64,000 nt of DNA from Desulfobacterales bacterium (lineage in GTDB: Bacteria; Desulfobacterota; Desulfobacteria; Desulfobacterales; JAQWFD01). The notes under the pieces are model-generated. The model worked only from the letters and a program-made list of their open reading frames with translations, did no database searches and was not told the origin of the DNA. Shown here piece after piece: positions 26,390 through 35,974 of this stretch (positions within the stretch are counted from its first letter, which is position 1; each line of letters starts with the position of its first letter). The translations under genes were made by a program, and so were the position numbers. The stretch is taken from contig JAQWFD010000013.1 of NCBI GenBank assembly GCA_028704555.1, positions 1 through 64,000 of the forward strand, given 5' to 3'.

Positions 26390-28132
26390 ATGAGAAAACA
26401 TCTTACACAGATACTTAAAGACAACTTCAATGTTGCGGACACTGATCTGGATATGATCGGCCAGATTGCGGCTGAACGCAAAACTTCTCCCGGAGAGTTG
26501 CTGGTTCAGAAAAAAATTATTACCGAGGCCCAGTTGCTTGAAGCGTTCAGTATTCAGTACGGGATTCCCTTCTGGCCTGATTTGCCTCTGGATAACATCG
26601 CCATTGTATTTACGCAGAAAGTCCCGATTCAGTTTCTGAAAAAATATGTGATGATTCCGCTGCTCATCGATACACAGAAGCAGAAGCCGGATCCGGAACA
26701 GACGTCCGATCGGCAAAATGAAATTGATCGCTGCCTGATTGCCATTCACCATCCAGGCTGTTTTCAGGCCATGGATGATCTGGTCAGTATCCTCGGACTC
26801 AGGGACTACAAGATTGTATTTTCCACAAAAGACTCGATACTGTCGGCCATCAATTTATCTTATGATCTGAGCAGGGATTCGGCCGAGCAGCTGGTTCAGG
26901 ACATGGAAGAAAGCAGCTCCATGGTCATCAGTGATATCGAGGATACCGCTGATCTGCTGGACGATACGAGCGATGCGCCGATTATCAAACTGGTCAATCA
27001 TATCCTTTCTCAATCCATCAAGGCCCGTGCCAGTGATATTCATATCGAGTCCTACCAGGACAGTTTCAAGGTCCGTTACCGGGTTGACGGCATTTTGTAT
27101 GACTTGATCACGCCTCCGAAATGGATTCAGCCGGCGCTGATATCCCGAATCAAGGTGATGGGCAAAATGAACATCGCCGAAAAACGGCTGCCTCAGGATG
27201 GGCGCCTGGAGGTGAGAATCGGGGAGCAGAGCATCGATGTGCGGATTTCGACGATCCCCACCGCATTCGGGGAACGGGTGGTACTCAGGCTGTTGAATAA
27301 AACGGCGTCGCTGCTGTCTTTGTCCGATATCGGTCTCAGTCCGGATCGGCTCAGCCAGCTCAATGACCTGGTCCGGTCTCCCTACGGTATCATCCTGGTG
27401 ACCGGACCGACCGGAAGCGGGAAAACCACCACGCTGTACGGCGTTCTGTCATCCATCAACAGCCCGGATATCAATATAATTACCATTGAAGATCCCATCG
27501 AATACCAGATCAATGGCATCAGCCAGATTCAGGTCAAACCCAAGATCGGCCTGACGTTTTCCACAGGGCTTCGATCGATCGTGCGGCAGGATCCGGACGT
27601 TTTACTTATCGGTGAGATACGGGACAAGGAAACTGCAGAGATTGCCGTTCAATCGGCTTTAACCGGCCATCTTGTGTTTTCCACACTTCATACCAATGAT
27701 TCGGCCAGTGCCATCACCCGTCTGGTGGACATCGGGGTCGAACCGTTTTTGATTTCCTCGTCGGTGATCGCTGTTGTGGCCCAGAGACTGATCCGGGTTC
27801 TGTGTCCGGAGTGCCGGCAGCCTTATACACCGGATGATCAGGCCCTTGAAACGATCGGGATCTCACCGGATCAGCTTCGGGATCATCGTCTGTATCAGGC
27901 CAGAGGGTGCGAAAAATGTTTTCATACAGGGTATCGGGGACGGGTGGGGATTTTTGAAATCATGGTTCTGAACAGCCAGTTAAAGAGTGTCATCCTGAAG
28001 ACCTTTGATTCAAACATGATCAAACAGGAAGCGCTCGCCAACCGGATGATCACCCTCAGGCAGGACGGGGTTCAGAAGGTTCTCAATGGGGTATCCACGA
28101 TTGAGGAAATCCTCAGGGTTACCCAGACATAA
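26390..28132 (+). CDS. gspE: type II secretion ATPase GspE
   Basis: GspE is the cytoplasmic hexameric ATPase that drives pseudopilus assembly. The N1E domain is followed by the ATPase core: Walker A GPTGSGKTTTLYG, Asp box VTIEDPIE-like (IITIEDPIEYQI), Walker B VLLIGEIRDKETAE, His box LVFSTLHTNDSAS, and the zinc motif CPECRQPY with CEKCFHTGYRG. 580 residues is slightly long because of an insert near residue 100. It is the last gsp gene here; gspF, which normally adjoins it, is absent and a yidD-like gene follows instead. Confidence 0.96.
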   Translation: MRKHLTQILKDNFNVADTDLDMIGQIAAERKTSPGELLVQKKIITEAQLLEAFSIQYGIPFWPDLPLDNIAIVFTQKVPIQFLKKYVMIPLLIDTQKQKPDPEQTSDRQNEIDRCLIAIHHPGCFQAMDDLVSILGLRDYKIVFSTKDSILSAINLSYDLSRDSAEQLVQDMEESSSMVISDIEDTADLLDDTSDAPIIKLVNHILSQSIKARASDIHIESYQDSFKVRYRVDGILYDLITPPKWIQPALISRIKVMGKMNIAEKRLPQDGRLEVRIGEQSIDVRISTIPTAFGERVVLRLLNKTASLLSLSDIGLSPDRLSQLNDLVRSPYGIILVTGPTGSGKTTTLYGVLSSINSPDINIITIEDPIEYQINGISQIQVKPKIGLTFSTGLRSIVRQDPDVLLIGEIRDKETAEIAVQSALTGHLVFSTLHTNDSASAITRLVDIGVEPFLISSSVIAVVAQRLIRVLCPECRQPYTPDDQALETIGISPDQLRDHRLYQARGCEKCFHTGYRGRVGIFEIMVLNSQLKSVILKTFDSNMIKQEALANRMITLRQDGVQKVLNGVSTIEEILRVTQT

Positions 28133-28153
28133 CCGTAAAACGAAGCATATCAG

Positions 28154-28573
28154 GTGAAACGTATCAGCATATATTGTGTCGCAGCCGTATGGGTGTGCAG
28201 CCTGCTTATATCGCCTGTGCCTGTGGCGGCGGATGACCGGCAACGGGAGATGGGCCTGACTGTAATGGCCGATATGGCCGCCGGAACGTTGCGTTCATCG
28301 GAACGGTCGCTTCCGGTCGTTCTGAAGCCGGTCCAGTGGTTCAGTACTTATATTTCAAGGGCTGATGGGGATCGATGCGCCATGTATCCCACATGCTCGC
28401 AATATGCCATGGAATCGGTGAAACGCCATGGCATGTTCATGGGATGGATCATGACGTGTGACCGGCTCATGCGATGCGGCCGGGATGAACTCCGGCGTTC
28501 GCCATTGGTCGAGGTCAATGGCCGGACCCGATGCTATGACCCTGTTGAACAAAATGATTTCTGGTGGAAATAA
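28154..28573 (+). CDS. YidD-family protein with signal peptide
   Basis: The C-terminal 75 residues are a YidD domain: WFSTYISRADGDRCAMYPTC, SQYAMESVKRHGMFMGW and the DPVE end, with the family cysteines. YidD usually is a cytoplasmic 70-85-residue amphipathic protein that helps YidC insert membrane proteins. Here an N-terminal signal peptide (VAAVWVCSLLISPVPVAADD) and a spacer extend it to 139 residues, implying export. It starts with GTG 28154, 21 bp after gspE, and is followed at once by a TPR gene, so it may be a partner of the secretion system rather than of YidC. Confidence 0.85.
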   Translation: MKRISIYCVAAVWVCSLLISPVPVAADDRQREMGLTVMADMAAGTLRSSERSLPVVLKPVQWFSTYISRADGDRCAMYPTCSQYAMESVKRHGMFMGWIMTCDRLMRCGRDELRRSPLVEVNGRTRCYDPVEQNDFWWK

Positions 28574-28576
28574 GAG

Positions 28577-29515
28577 ATGTTTAAGTTGCTTCAACGATGG
28601 TGCCGGTTATCCATATGGGTGGTTGTCCTGATGATGATGGCCGGTTTTGATTCCCATGCCGCATCCGTGATTGAACTGGATGCGGACCGGCAGTATGACT
28701 ATGCCCGGCACTGTTATTCGACGGGTGATTTTTTTCGATCGGTTCAGGAATTCGAGCGGTTTGTATATTTTTTCCCGGAAGATGGCCGGGTGGAACAGGC
28801 CAGGTATCAGATCGGGATGTCCTATTTTAACGGGAACCGGTTCAGGGATGCGATCAAGGCATTTGAAGAACTGATTCGAACTTTTGAAAATACCGATTTT
28901 TCGATTCGTTCCTATGTCATGCTCAGCCGGTGCCATGAATTGCTCCATGATCCGGGACAGGCCGTTATCGTCCTTCAGAATCTGCTGGCACTTTTTGAAG
29001 ATCCGATAGTCAGGGATGAGGCCCACTACCGGATCGGATGGATTTACCTTCAAACGGGTGACTGGGAAAAGGCCCGCCGGCATTTTGACCTGATCAGTCC
29101 TGCGGCAGCCGATACTTATCGGCTTAAACGCCTTTCATCAGAATTGGGCAAAAGCAGTCAGATTAAACAAAAAAATCCGCATCTGGCAGGCGCCCTGTCT
29201 GTTATTCCCGGGGCAGGATTCGCGTATTGTGAACGTTATTATGACGCGGTAACGGCCTTCTTACTCAATGCCGGTTTGATTTTTGCGGCCTTTGAGGCCT
29301 TTGATGATGAAAACTATGGCCTGGGAGGAGTTATTTCTTTTGTTGAACTCGGGTTTTATGGCGGAAATATCTACGGAGCGGTCTCCAGCGCTCATAAATA
29401 CAATCAGGCGCAGGACCGGCGGTTTATCGAAACGATAAAGGAAACGGCCGGAATTACGCTTGGCGCAGTTCCGGGGAGCCGGAATGTCGCATTTTCCTTT
29501 AATTGTCGTTTCTGA
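28577..29515 (+). CDS. exported TPR protein with C-terminal membrane segments
   Basis: A signal peptide (LSIWVVVLMMMAGFDSHAAS) leads into tetratricopeptide-like repeats at about 40-190 (DYARHCYSTGDFFRSVQEFE, QARYQIGMSYFNGNRFRDAI, AHYRIGWIYLQTGDWEKARR). After residue 200 a glycine-rich hydrophobic region (AGALSVIPGAGFAYCERYYD, AFLLNAGLIFAAFEAF) follows, probably membrane-associated. It begins 3 bp after the yidD-like gene and closes the operon. Pairing of an exported YidD with such a protein points to a shared envelope role that I cannot name. Confidence 0.82.
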   Translation: MFKLLQRWCRLSIWVVVLMMMAGFDSHAASVIELDADRQYDYARHCYSTGDFFRSVQEFERFVYFFPEDGRVEQARYQIGMSYFNGNRFRDAIKAFEELIRTFENTDFSIRSYVMLSRCHELLHDPGQAVIVLQNLLALFEDPIVRDEAHYRIGWIYLQTGDWEKARRHFDLISPAAADTYRLKRLSSELGKSSQIKQKNPHLAGALSVIPGAGFAYCERYYDAVTAFLLNAGLIFAAFEAFDDENYGLGGVISFVELGFYGGNIYGAVSSAHKYNQAQDRRFIETIKETAGITLGAVPGSRNVAFSFNCRF

Positions 29516-29623
29516 AAAAAGAATCGTTAAAACAGGAAGATTCACCGCAGCGTGCATTGATCGACGCCATACAGCGATTCAAACTTTGATTGTCTGCATC
29601 TTTTCGGTAAAAAGGGTATCAGG

Positions 29624-32020
29624 TTATGGAAACAGGATATGACGGATCTGCTCGTCCAGATATTCCAGCTTGAACGGTTTTTGAATAAATCCGTTGCATC
29701 CGTCTTTCATTAAACCTTCAACGATATGATCGCGGCTGTAGCCGCTTGCAAGAAGGACCTTTACTTCCGGATCGACGGATTTCAGCCGGGCGTATGTCTC
29801 CCGCCCACCCATAACGGGCATGATAATATCCAGAATGACTAAATCAATCCTGCTCAGGTGTTCCCGGTAAAGCGTTACCGCTTCTTTTCCGCTGCTTGCA
29901 GTCATTACCTGATACCCCAGTTTGGTTAAAAGTTCTGAGCCGACATCGGTAATCAGATACTCATCATCAACCAGCATAATGGTTCTGGTCTCCTCCGGGT
30001 GGTGGTCATCCGGGAGCGATTTGGGTTCGGTTTTCGATTTGACCGCCGGCAGATAGATGTTGAAAAGAGCTCCTTTCCCCACTTCACTCTGCACTTCGAT
30101 AAGCCCGCCGTGATTTCTGATGATCCCATAGGAAGAGGCCAGGCCCAGACCGGTTCCTTTCCCGTTGGGTTTTGTCGTAAAAAACGGATCAAATATTTTG
30201 GAGTGAAGCTCTTTTCGGATGCCGGTGCCGGTATCTTTTACGGAAATTTTTACATAGTTTCCCGGTTCCAGCCCTAACGGCCGGATCTGATGGGCTGAAA
30301 AGCTGATATTCTGCGTCTGAACGTACAGATCTCCTTCTGTCGCCATGGCCTGCCAGGCATTAAGATACAAATTGAGCAGCACCTGTTCAATTTGTCCGGC
30401 ATCGACTTCTGTTTTCCAGATGCTGTGCTGGTAGGTGGTGTGAATGTTCACTTCCTTTCGGGTCTGGCTGAACATATTGAGACTTCGTTTGATCAGCACA
30501 TTGAGGTCTGTTTTTTCCAGTTCCTGCTGCTTCGTCTGTGCGAAGTCCAGAATCTGGCGCGTGAGATTGGCGCCTTTTTCCACGTGCTGCTCAATAAATT
30601 TGAGTCGTTTATAATGAGGATGGCTGGGGCTGATATCCAGCAGCATCAATGTGGTGTAGCCTTGAACCCCCATCAGCAGGTTGTTGAAATCATGGGCAAT
30701 GCCGCCGGCCAGAGTGCCGATGGCGTTCATTTTCTGAGATTCCTGGAGTTGGCGTTGAAGTTGCTCACGTTCCGTTACATCTTTGATGAGACCCTGAAAC
30801 ACGATTTTTCCCTCAAATTTCACAAGCGATGTTGACACTTCTATCCGCAGTCTGGAGCCGTTTTTACGAATCGTATTGATGACCTCATGATTGTCTGCGG
30901 GGGTTTCATCGTTAACCCATCTTTCGATATCGCGATGAATCGGGACATGATCCTCCGGTGAGATCACATCCCAAATGGTCAGTTTGAGAGACTCCTCCAT
31001 CGTATAACCGTAAAGATCGCAGAACATCTGATTTAGTTTCAAAAACTGTCCGGAGGGTAATTCGAACATGAAAAACCCGTCCATGGTGGATTCCACGAGT
31101 GTCCGGTAGCATGTTTCGCTCTGCTTCAGCCGCTCTTCAGCCTGTTTGCGTTCCGTGATATTGATCAGGGTGGCCACGCATCGTTTTGTGTGAGCAATGA
31201 TATTGACTCTATATAAAATATGTTTGATCTGACCGGTCTTGTCAGTGAGTCTGAACTCCTGTGGAGGGGGTGGCTGATCGGGTGGCTGTTGTCGTTCAGA
31301 TAAATATTTTTTTATCGGGTCCAGATCGTCGTCGGCGATAAAATCGGGCCAGGTTTTTTCCCCTTCGATTTCTTCTTTCGAAAACCGGGTCAGGCGTTCA
31401 AATTCGGAATTGACCATTGAAATGCTCATATCATCTTCGAAAATGGCCATGGCGGCACCTGAGGCTTCAAAGGCTCTGAGGCGGTCGTCCGCCTGTGCCT
31501 CCGTCATCGCGGCGCAAATCCGTCCGGGCATGGTTTCCAGTACCATGGCCAAACCGATCATGATCTCACAGGTATCTATGACCGGATAATGGGTTTCGCT
31601 TATCAAACGGGGCTGGCCGTTGATTTCAAAAGAGATGTATTTTTTGACAGGAGGGCGGTGCCGGGCATCGACGATATCCCGGACAAGGTCCTTGAAGTGA
31701 TCGCAGCCGGGCGGGTCGGCAAAAGGCCTAATGTCGGTTAAGCGCTTTCCGACGGTGTTATCCTGTTCCAGTCCGCATAAAGACAGGGCATGTGTATTCA
31801 TAAACCGGACACAACCGTTTAAATCAATGATGACAAGCCCCATGTCAAGGCAGTTGAACACTGCATCAGGCGGAATGGGTTTTGTGCCGGGCCCCTCCGT
31901 TTCCGGTAAAGCGCGCTTCCGGGCAGGATGATATTTCATCAGAAATGCGACAGTTATCAGTGCTACCGCTGCACCGGATACCACACTGAAAAACGAAATA
32001 ATAAACGCGTTAGTCATCAT
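29624..32020 (-). CDS. membrane-anchored hybrid histidine kinase with PAS domains
   Basis: This two-component sensor has one N-terminal membrane span (residues 5-28), three PAS domains (about 52-165, 180-295 and 300-420, the last two with the usual ITERKQAEERL and DVTEREQLQRQL ends), a HisKA domain with phospho-acceptor His443 in GGIAHDFNN, an ATPase domain (NLYLNAWQAM, DTGTGI, GKGTGLGLA) and a C-terminal receiver with Asp731 in LVILDIIMPVMGG. It has no output domain, so it must act through a phosphotransfer partner or protein contact. It lies about 100 bp downstream of ftsK and may have its own promoter. The signal is unknown. Confidence 0.94.
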   Translation of the reverse strand: MMTNAFIISFFSVVSGAAVALITVAFLMKYHPARKRALPETEGPGTKPIPPDAVFNCLDMGLVIIDLNGCVRFMNTHALSLCGLEQDNTVGKRLTDIRPFADPPGCDHFKDLVRDIVDARHRPPVKKYISFEINGQPRLISETHYPVIDTCEIMIGLAMVLETMPGRICAAMTEAQADDRLRAFEASGAAMAIFEDDMSISMVNSEFERLTRFSKEEIEGEKTWPDFIADDDLDPIKKYLSERQQPPDQPPPPQEFRLTDKTGQIKHILYRVNIIAHTKRCVATLINITERKQAEERLKQSETCYRTLVESTMDGFFMFELPSGQFLKLNQMFCDLYGYTMEESLKLTIWDVISPEDHVPIHRDIERWVNDETPADNHEVINTIRKNGSRLRIEVSTSLVKFEGKIVFQGLIKDVTEREQLQRQLQESQKMNAIGTLAGGIAHDFNNLLMGVQGYTTLMLLDISPSHPHYKRLKFIEQHVEKGANLTRQILDFAQTKQQELEKTDLNVLIKRSLNMFSQTRKEVNIHTTYQHSIWKTEVDAGQIEQVLLNLYLNAWQAMATEGDLYVQTQNISFSAHQIRPLGLEPGNYVKISVKDTGTGIRKELHSKIFDPFFTTKPNGKGTGLGLASSYGIIRNHGGLIEVQSEVGKGALFNIYLPAVKSKTEPKSLPDDHHPEETRTIMLVDDEYLITDVGSELLTKLGYQVMTASSGKEAVTLYREHLSRIDLVILDIIMPVMGGRETYARLKSVDPEVKVLLASGYSRDHIVEGLMKDGCNGFIQKPFKLEYLDEQIRHILFP

Positions 32021-32067
32021 GGGTCTACTCTGATTCCTGTATGGTTTTATGGTATAGAGATTGCCTT

Positions 32068-32119
32068 AAACGAAGTGCTCCTCAAGCGATAGTGCTCCTG
32101 AGTCCGCCTGCAGGGCGCT
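32068..32119. repeat. dispersed intergenic repeat, copy 1
   Basis: The sequence AAACGAAGTGCTCCT through GTCCGCCTGCAGGGCGCT here matches 58719-58768 with scattered differences. Both copies lie between genes; this one is between ftsK and the hybrid kinase. The end (CGCCTGCAGGGCG) is weakly palindromic. It may be a small regulatory or REP-like family. Confidence 0.5.
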
Positions 32120-32124
32120 TGCTT

Positions 32125-34302
32125 TTACATGCCGTCGTTTTCAAATCCCCTTACCAGGACTTCTCTGGGTTTGGCCCCATCCGATGGTCCGACGACACCT
32201 TCCTTTTCCATGGTTTCAATAATCCGGGCGGCGCGGTTGTACCCGATGCGCAGATGTCGTTGAACCATGGATATGGATGCCTGGCCGGCACGGGTGACAA
32301 GGGCCACAGCATCATCATATCGTTCGTCGTAGTCTTCATCTTCACTCTCTGCAGCCTGGGGTTCCTGTTTTTCCAGAACGGATTCATCATACTCCGGAGC
32401 TTGCTGGCTTTTTAGAAATTCTGTTATTTGCGTAATTTCCGTCTCTGAGATATAGGCTCCGTGAATACGCTGCAGCTTTGCCGTTCCGGGTGGAAGAAAC
32501 AGCATGTCTCCGTTTCCGAGAAGGGTTTCGGCGCCGTTGGTATCGAGAATGGTCCTCGAATCGGTTTTGGAAGATACCTGAAAGGTCAGCCGGGTAGGGA
32601 AATTGGCTTTTATAATTCCGGTCAGAACATCCACAGACGGTCTCTGCGTGGCCAGTATCATATGAATGCCCGATGCTCTGGCCATCTGAGCCAGACGGGT
32701 GAGGGCCACTTCAACGTCGCGTGAGGCGACCATCATCAGGTCTGCCAGCTCGTCGATGATAATGACGATATAGGGCAGTTTTGTATGTCCCTCCGGATTG
32801 TCCGTGGCGTCTTTTTTTTCCATTTTTTGATTGTATTGAATGATATTTCGGGCTTTTTCTTCGGAAAGCAGCTTGTATCGATTTTCCATTTCACGAACGG
32901 CCCAGTAAAGGGCATTGGTCGCTTTTTTGATATCTGTGACGACGGGCGTGATCAGGTGCGGAATCCCGTTATACATCGACAGCTCAATGCGTTTGGGGTC
33001 GACCATGATGAGCTTGACGTCATCGGGACTGGCCTTGTACAGGAAACTGCAAATCATGGAATTTAACCCCACGCTTTTTCCGGTGCCGGTGGCACCGGCG
33101 ATCAGCAGGTGGGGCATTTTGTCCAAAGCTGCCACCACCGGGTTGCCGACAATGTCTTTACCCAGACACAGCGTCAGTTTGGATTTGGATGCTTCAAATA
33201 CATTGGAAGTGACTACCTCTTTGAACCGGACAATTTCCCGGGATGAATTGGGTATTTCAATTCCGATGGCCGCTTTGCCCGGAATGGGTGCGACAATTCG
33301 GATGCTGATGGCTTTGAGCGCAAGCGCCAGGTCATCGGAAAGATTGACCACTTTGTTGATTTTGACTCCCGGTGCGGGTTCATATTCAAAGGTGGTAATC
33401 ACCGGCCCGGGGCTGACTGCAACAATTTTGCCGTGGACCCCGAAATCATCGAGTTTTTTCTCCAGTATCCTGGATTGCATTTCTAAAATTTCGGTGTTGG
33501 CCGATATCTCATTGTCTTCCGGGTCATCAAGAAATTTTATTGAGGGAAGCTCGAACCCGGATGAGGTTTTCATAAATTCGAAAACTTCCTGTTTCGGGGG
33601 CGGAATTTTTTTGATTATCTTGGGGACGGGGGGGGGGATTTCGATGGCCGTCGGTTTTTTTACAGCGGTTTTTTCCGTCTTTTTTGCTGACTTTTGTTGC
33701 GCCTTCAACATCGTGCGGGTTTTGGCTTTTTCTTTTCGCTGTTTCCAGAGTACATGCAGGGTTTTTATGCGATGGACGGCAGTGCCTCCTGCGTTTCTGA
33801 GCTTTCGGCCGAATGCCAGCAGGGAAAATCCGGTGGAAAGGATCAGACCGATGATCCAGCAGAGCAGAAGAATAATCAGTGCGCCGGAAGCATTGGAAAA
33901 CCTGACCAGAAATGATGCCAAGGGAATGCAGATAATACCGCCGGATGAAAAATGGGTACCGAACATTGCGTAATGGTTCTGTTTCAGCGCCAGAAGACTG
34001 CCCGTGGCGATAATCAGCAGAAGCCCTCCGCCCACGGTCATGGCCTTGGCTTTTGCGGGATGGCTGCCCATAAAATGGATGCTGGAAATCATCAGCAATA
34101 CCGGTATCCAGAAGGCACCGAGGCCGAACAGTCCAAACAGAATGCCAGCCACATGCGCCCCTAGAAAACCAAAAAAATTATGGATATGAAGGGTGGCGCT
34201 CGCATTGTGAATGGAAGGGTCAGCCGCGCTGAAGGACAGGAGGCTGATCAGGGTAAAAATAACCATGAAAAATAATAAAATACCGATGATTTCCTTGCGC
34301 AT
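32125..34302 (-). CDS. ftsK: DNA translocase FtsK/SpoIIIE
   Basis: FtsK anchors at the septum and pumps chromosome ends so that dimers can be resolved. Four N-terminal membrane spans (from IIGILLFFMVIFTLISLLSF on), a short proline/lysine-rich linker (EIPPPVPKIIKKIPPP), the alpha and RecA-like beta domains with Walker A GATGTGKSVG, Walker B LPYIVIIIDELADLM, and a C-terminal winged-helix gamma domain (QRHLRIGYNRAARIIETM) that reads KOPS sites. ATG 34302 gives 725 residues; the in-frame 34374 start lies inside rnj. It is 22 bp downstream of rnj. The linker is much shorter than in E. coli FtsK. Confidence 0.96.
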   Translation of the reverse strand: MRKEIIGILLFFMVIFTLISLLSFSAADPSIHNASATLHIHNFFGFLGAHVAGILFGLFGLGAFWIPVLLMISSIHFMGSHPAKAKAMTVGGGLLLIIATGSLLALKQNHYAMFGTHFSSGGIICIPLASFLVRFSNASGALIILLLCWIIGLILSTGFSLLAFGRKLRNAGGTAVHRIKTLHVLWKQRKEKAKTRTMLKAQQKSAKKTEKTAVKKPTAIEIPPPVPKIIKKIPPPKQEVFEFMKTSSGFELPSIKFLDDPEDNEISANTEILEMQSRILEKKLDDFGVHGKIVAVSPGPVITTFEYEPAPGVKINKVVNLSDDLALALKAISIRIVAPIPGKAAIGIEIPNSSREIVRFKEVVTSNVFEASKSKLTLCLGKDIVGNPVVAALDKMPHLLIAGATGTGKSVGLNSMICSFLYKASPDDVKLIMVDPKRIELSMYNGIPHLITPVVTDIKKATNALYWAVREMENRYKLLSEEKARNIIQYNQKMEKKDATDNPEGHTKLPYIVIIIDELADLMMVASRDVEVALTRLAQMARASGIHMILATQRPSVDVLTGIIKANFPTRLTFQVSSKTDSRTILDTNGAETLLGNGDMLFLPPGTAKLQRIHGAYISETEITQITEFLKSQQAPEYDESVLEKQEPQAAESEDEDYDERYDDAVALVTRAGQASISMVQRHLRIGYNRAARIIETMEKEGVVGPSDGAKPREVLVRGFENDGM

Positions 34303-34324
34303 TTGATGATGAATCCTTATTCCC

Positions 34325-35974
34325 TCATACTTCCAGAATAAAGGGAAGTATAACCGGACGGCGGCTGATGGCAAAATTGAAATATTTTCTTAACGCCGAT
34401 TTAATTCGGGTTCGGATGAGTTCGATCCGATTCTCACTGTCCGGGGGCAGCTCGTCTATCAGCTGGAAAATGACATCTTTTGCGCCTTCCAGAACATGTC
34501 CGGTTTCTGTTTCAAACACAAACCCTCTTGATACAATTTCAGGCCCGTAGACCACGACGCCGGTCTGTTCATCAAAGGCCATATTGATCACGACAAGCCC
34601 GTCTTTTGATAGAATATGCCTTTCCTTGAGCACGCTTTTACCGACATCGCCGACACCTTTGCCGTCAATGAGCACTCTGCCGGTCACCACGCTGTCCGTA
34701 ATACGGCAACCGGTTTTGTCAAATTCGATGACCTGGCCGTTTTCGGCCAGCAATGTCCGGTCCACGGGAATGCCTACCTCCTGAGCCAGCCGGGTGTGCA
34801 GCACCAGATGACGATATTCACCATGAATCGGTATGAAATACCTTGGTTTTGTAAGAAGGATCATCTGTTTTAATTCTTCCCGGAACGCGTGACCGGATAC
34901 GTGAATTGAGGAGATCTTTTCATAAATTACATTTGCTCCGCGTTTGTAAAGTTTATTGATGATGCTGGCAATGGCCTTTTCATTGCCTGGGATAAATTTG
35001 GAGGACAGGATAACCGTATCATTGGCTTTGATTTGAATTTGCCTGTGATTTCCGGCCGCCATTCTGGCCAGAGCTGACATGGGTTCCCCCTGGGAACCGG
35101 TCGTGATCATGATAATATTTTCGTCGGGGAACCTGTCAAGCTGATCAAGCGTTATCTCCATTGATTCCGGAATTTGGAGATAGCCCAGTTCCCTGGCGAT
35201 GGCAGTGCTTTGTTCGATACTTCGACCGGTCAATATGATTTTGGAGCCTCTTTTCCTGGCGATGTTTATGATTTGCTGGATACGGGAGATATTGGAAGCA
35301 AAAAGCGCGACGATGACACGTCCCCTGCTTTCCCTGATGATGGCGGCCAGCGTGTCCCCGACCTGCTCATCTGAAATGGTCGTGCCTTCCTTTTCCACGT
35401 TCGTGGAATCTGACAGCAGCGCCAGGACACCTTCTCTGCCAAATCGTGCAAAACGTTCCACATCCGTCAGCATTCCCCGGATGGAGGTGGGACCGATTTT
35501 AAAATCCCCGGTATGGACAATCAGCCCCAGAGGCGTTCGGATACCCAGTCCTACGCCGTCAATGATGCTGTGTCCGACCCGCACAAATTCGAGATTAAAT
35601 TCCCCGATTTGTAAAGTTTCATCCGGATGAATTACTTTGAGTTCCACATCGGGAAAAAGTCCGTGTTCGTCAAGCTTCTGACGGACAATGCCCAGTGTAA
35701 ACGGCGTGCCGTATACCGGGGCGGTTATTTCTCTGAGCAGATAAGGCAGGGCGCCTATATGATCTTCGTGTGCATGGGTCAGCACGATGGCCGAGATTTT
35801 ATGCCGGTTTTCGATGATATAGTCCATTGCGGGGATCACAAAGTCAATTCCCAGCATATAGTCTTCGGGAAACATAAGACCTGCATCGACGATGAACAGG
35901 GTCTCTCCATATTCAAATACCATCATGTTCAGGCCGATTTCGCCGAGGCCGCCCAACGGAATTATTTTCAGCAT
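34325..35974 (-). CDS. rnj: ribonuclease J
   Basis: RNase J is a metallo-beta-lactamase-fold exo- and endoribonuclease that matures and degrades RNA in bacteria that lack or supplement RNase E. The opening IIPLGGLGEIGLNM, the zinc motif LTHAHEDHIGALP, HTGDFKIGPT, the beta-CASP segment (TGSQGEPMSALARMA), and HVSGHA complete the site. Length 549 is standard. It overlaps plsC upstream by 7 bp and is followed by ftsK, so the three are probably co-transcribed. Confidence 0.96.
   Translation of the reverse strand: MLKIIPLGGLGEIGLNMMVFEYGETLFIVDAGLMFPEDYMLGIDFVIPAMDYIIENRHKISAIVLTHAHEDHIGALPYLLREITAPVYGTPFTLGIVRQKLDEHGLFPDVELKVIHPDETLQIGEFNLEFVRVGHSIIDGVGLGIRTPLGLIVHTGDFKIGPTSIRGMLTDVERFARFGREGVLALLSDSTNVEKEGTTISDEQVGDTLAAIIRESRGRVIVALFASNISRIQQIINIARKRGSKIILTGRSIEQSTAIARELGYLQIPESMEITLDQLDRFPDENIIMITTGSQGEPMSALARMAAGNHRQIQIKANDTVILSSKFIPGNEKAIASIINKLYKRGANVIYEKISSIHVSGHAFREELKQMILLTKPRYFIPIHGEYRHLVLHTRLAQEVGIPVDRTLLAENGQVIEFDKTGCRITDSVVTGRVLIDGKGVGDVGKSVLKERHILSKDGLVVINMAFDEQTGVVVYGPEIVSRGFVFETETGHVLEGAKDVIFQLIDELPPDSENRIELIRTRIKSALRKYFNFAISRRPVILPFILEV

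Noticed and set aside
32915..33973. A 352-codon open frame antisense to ftsK
   Set aside because: FtsK motifs fill the other strand; the antisense product is serine-rich and meaningless.
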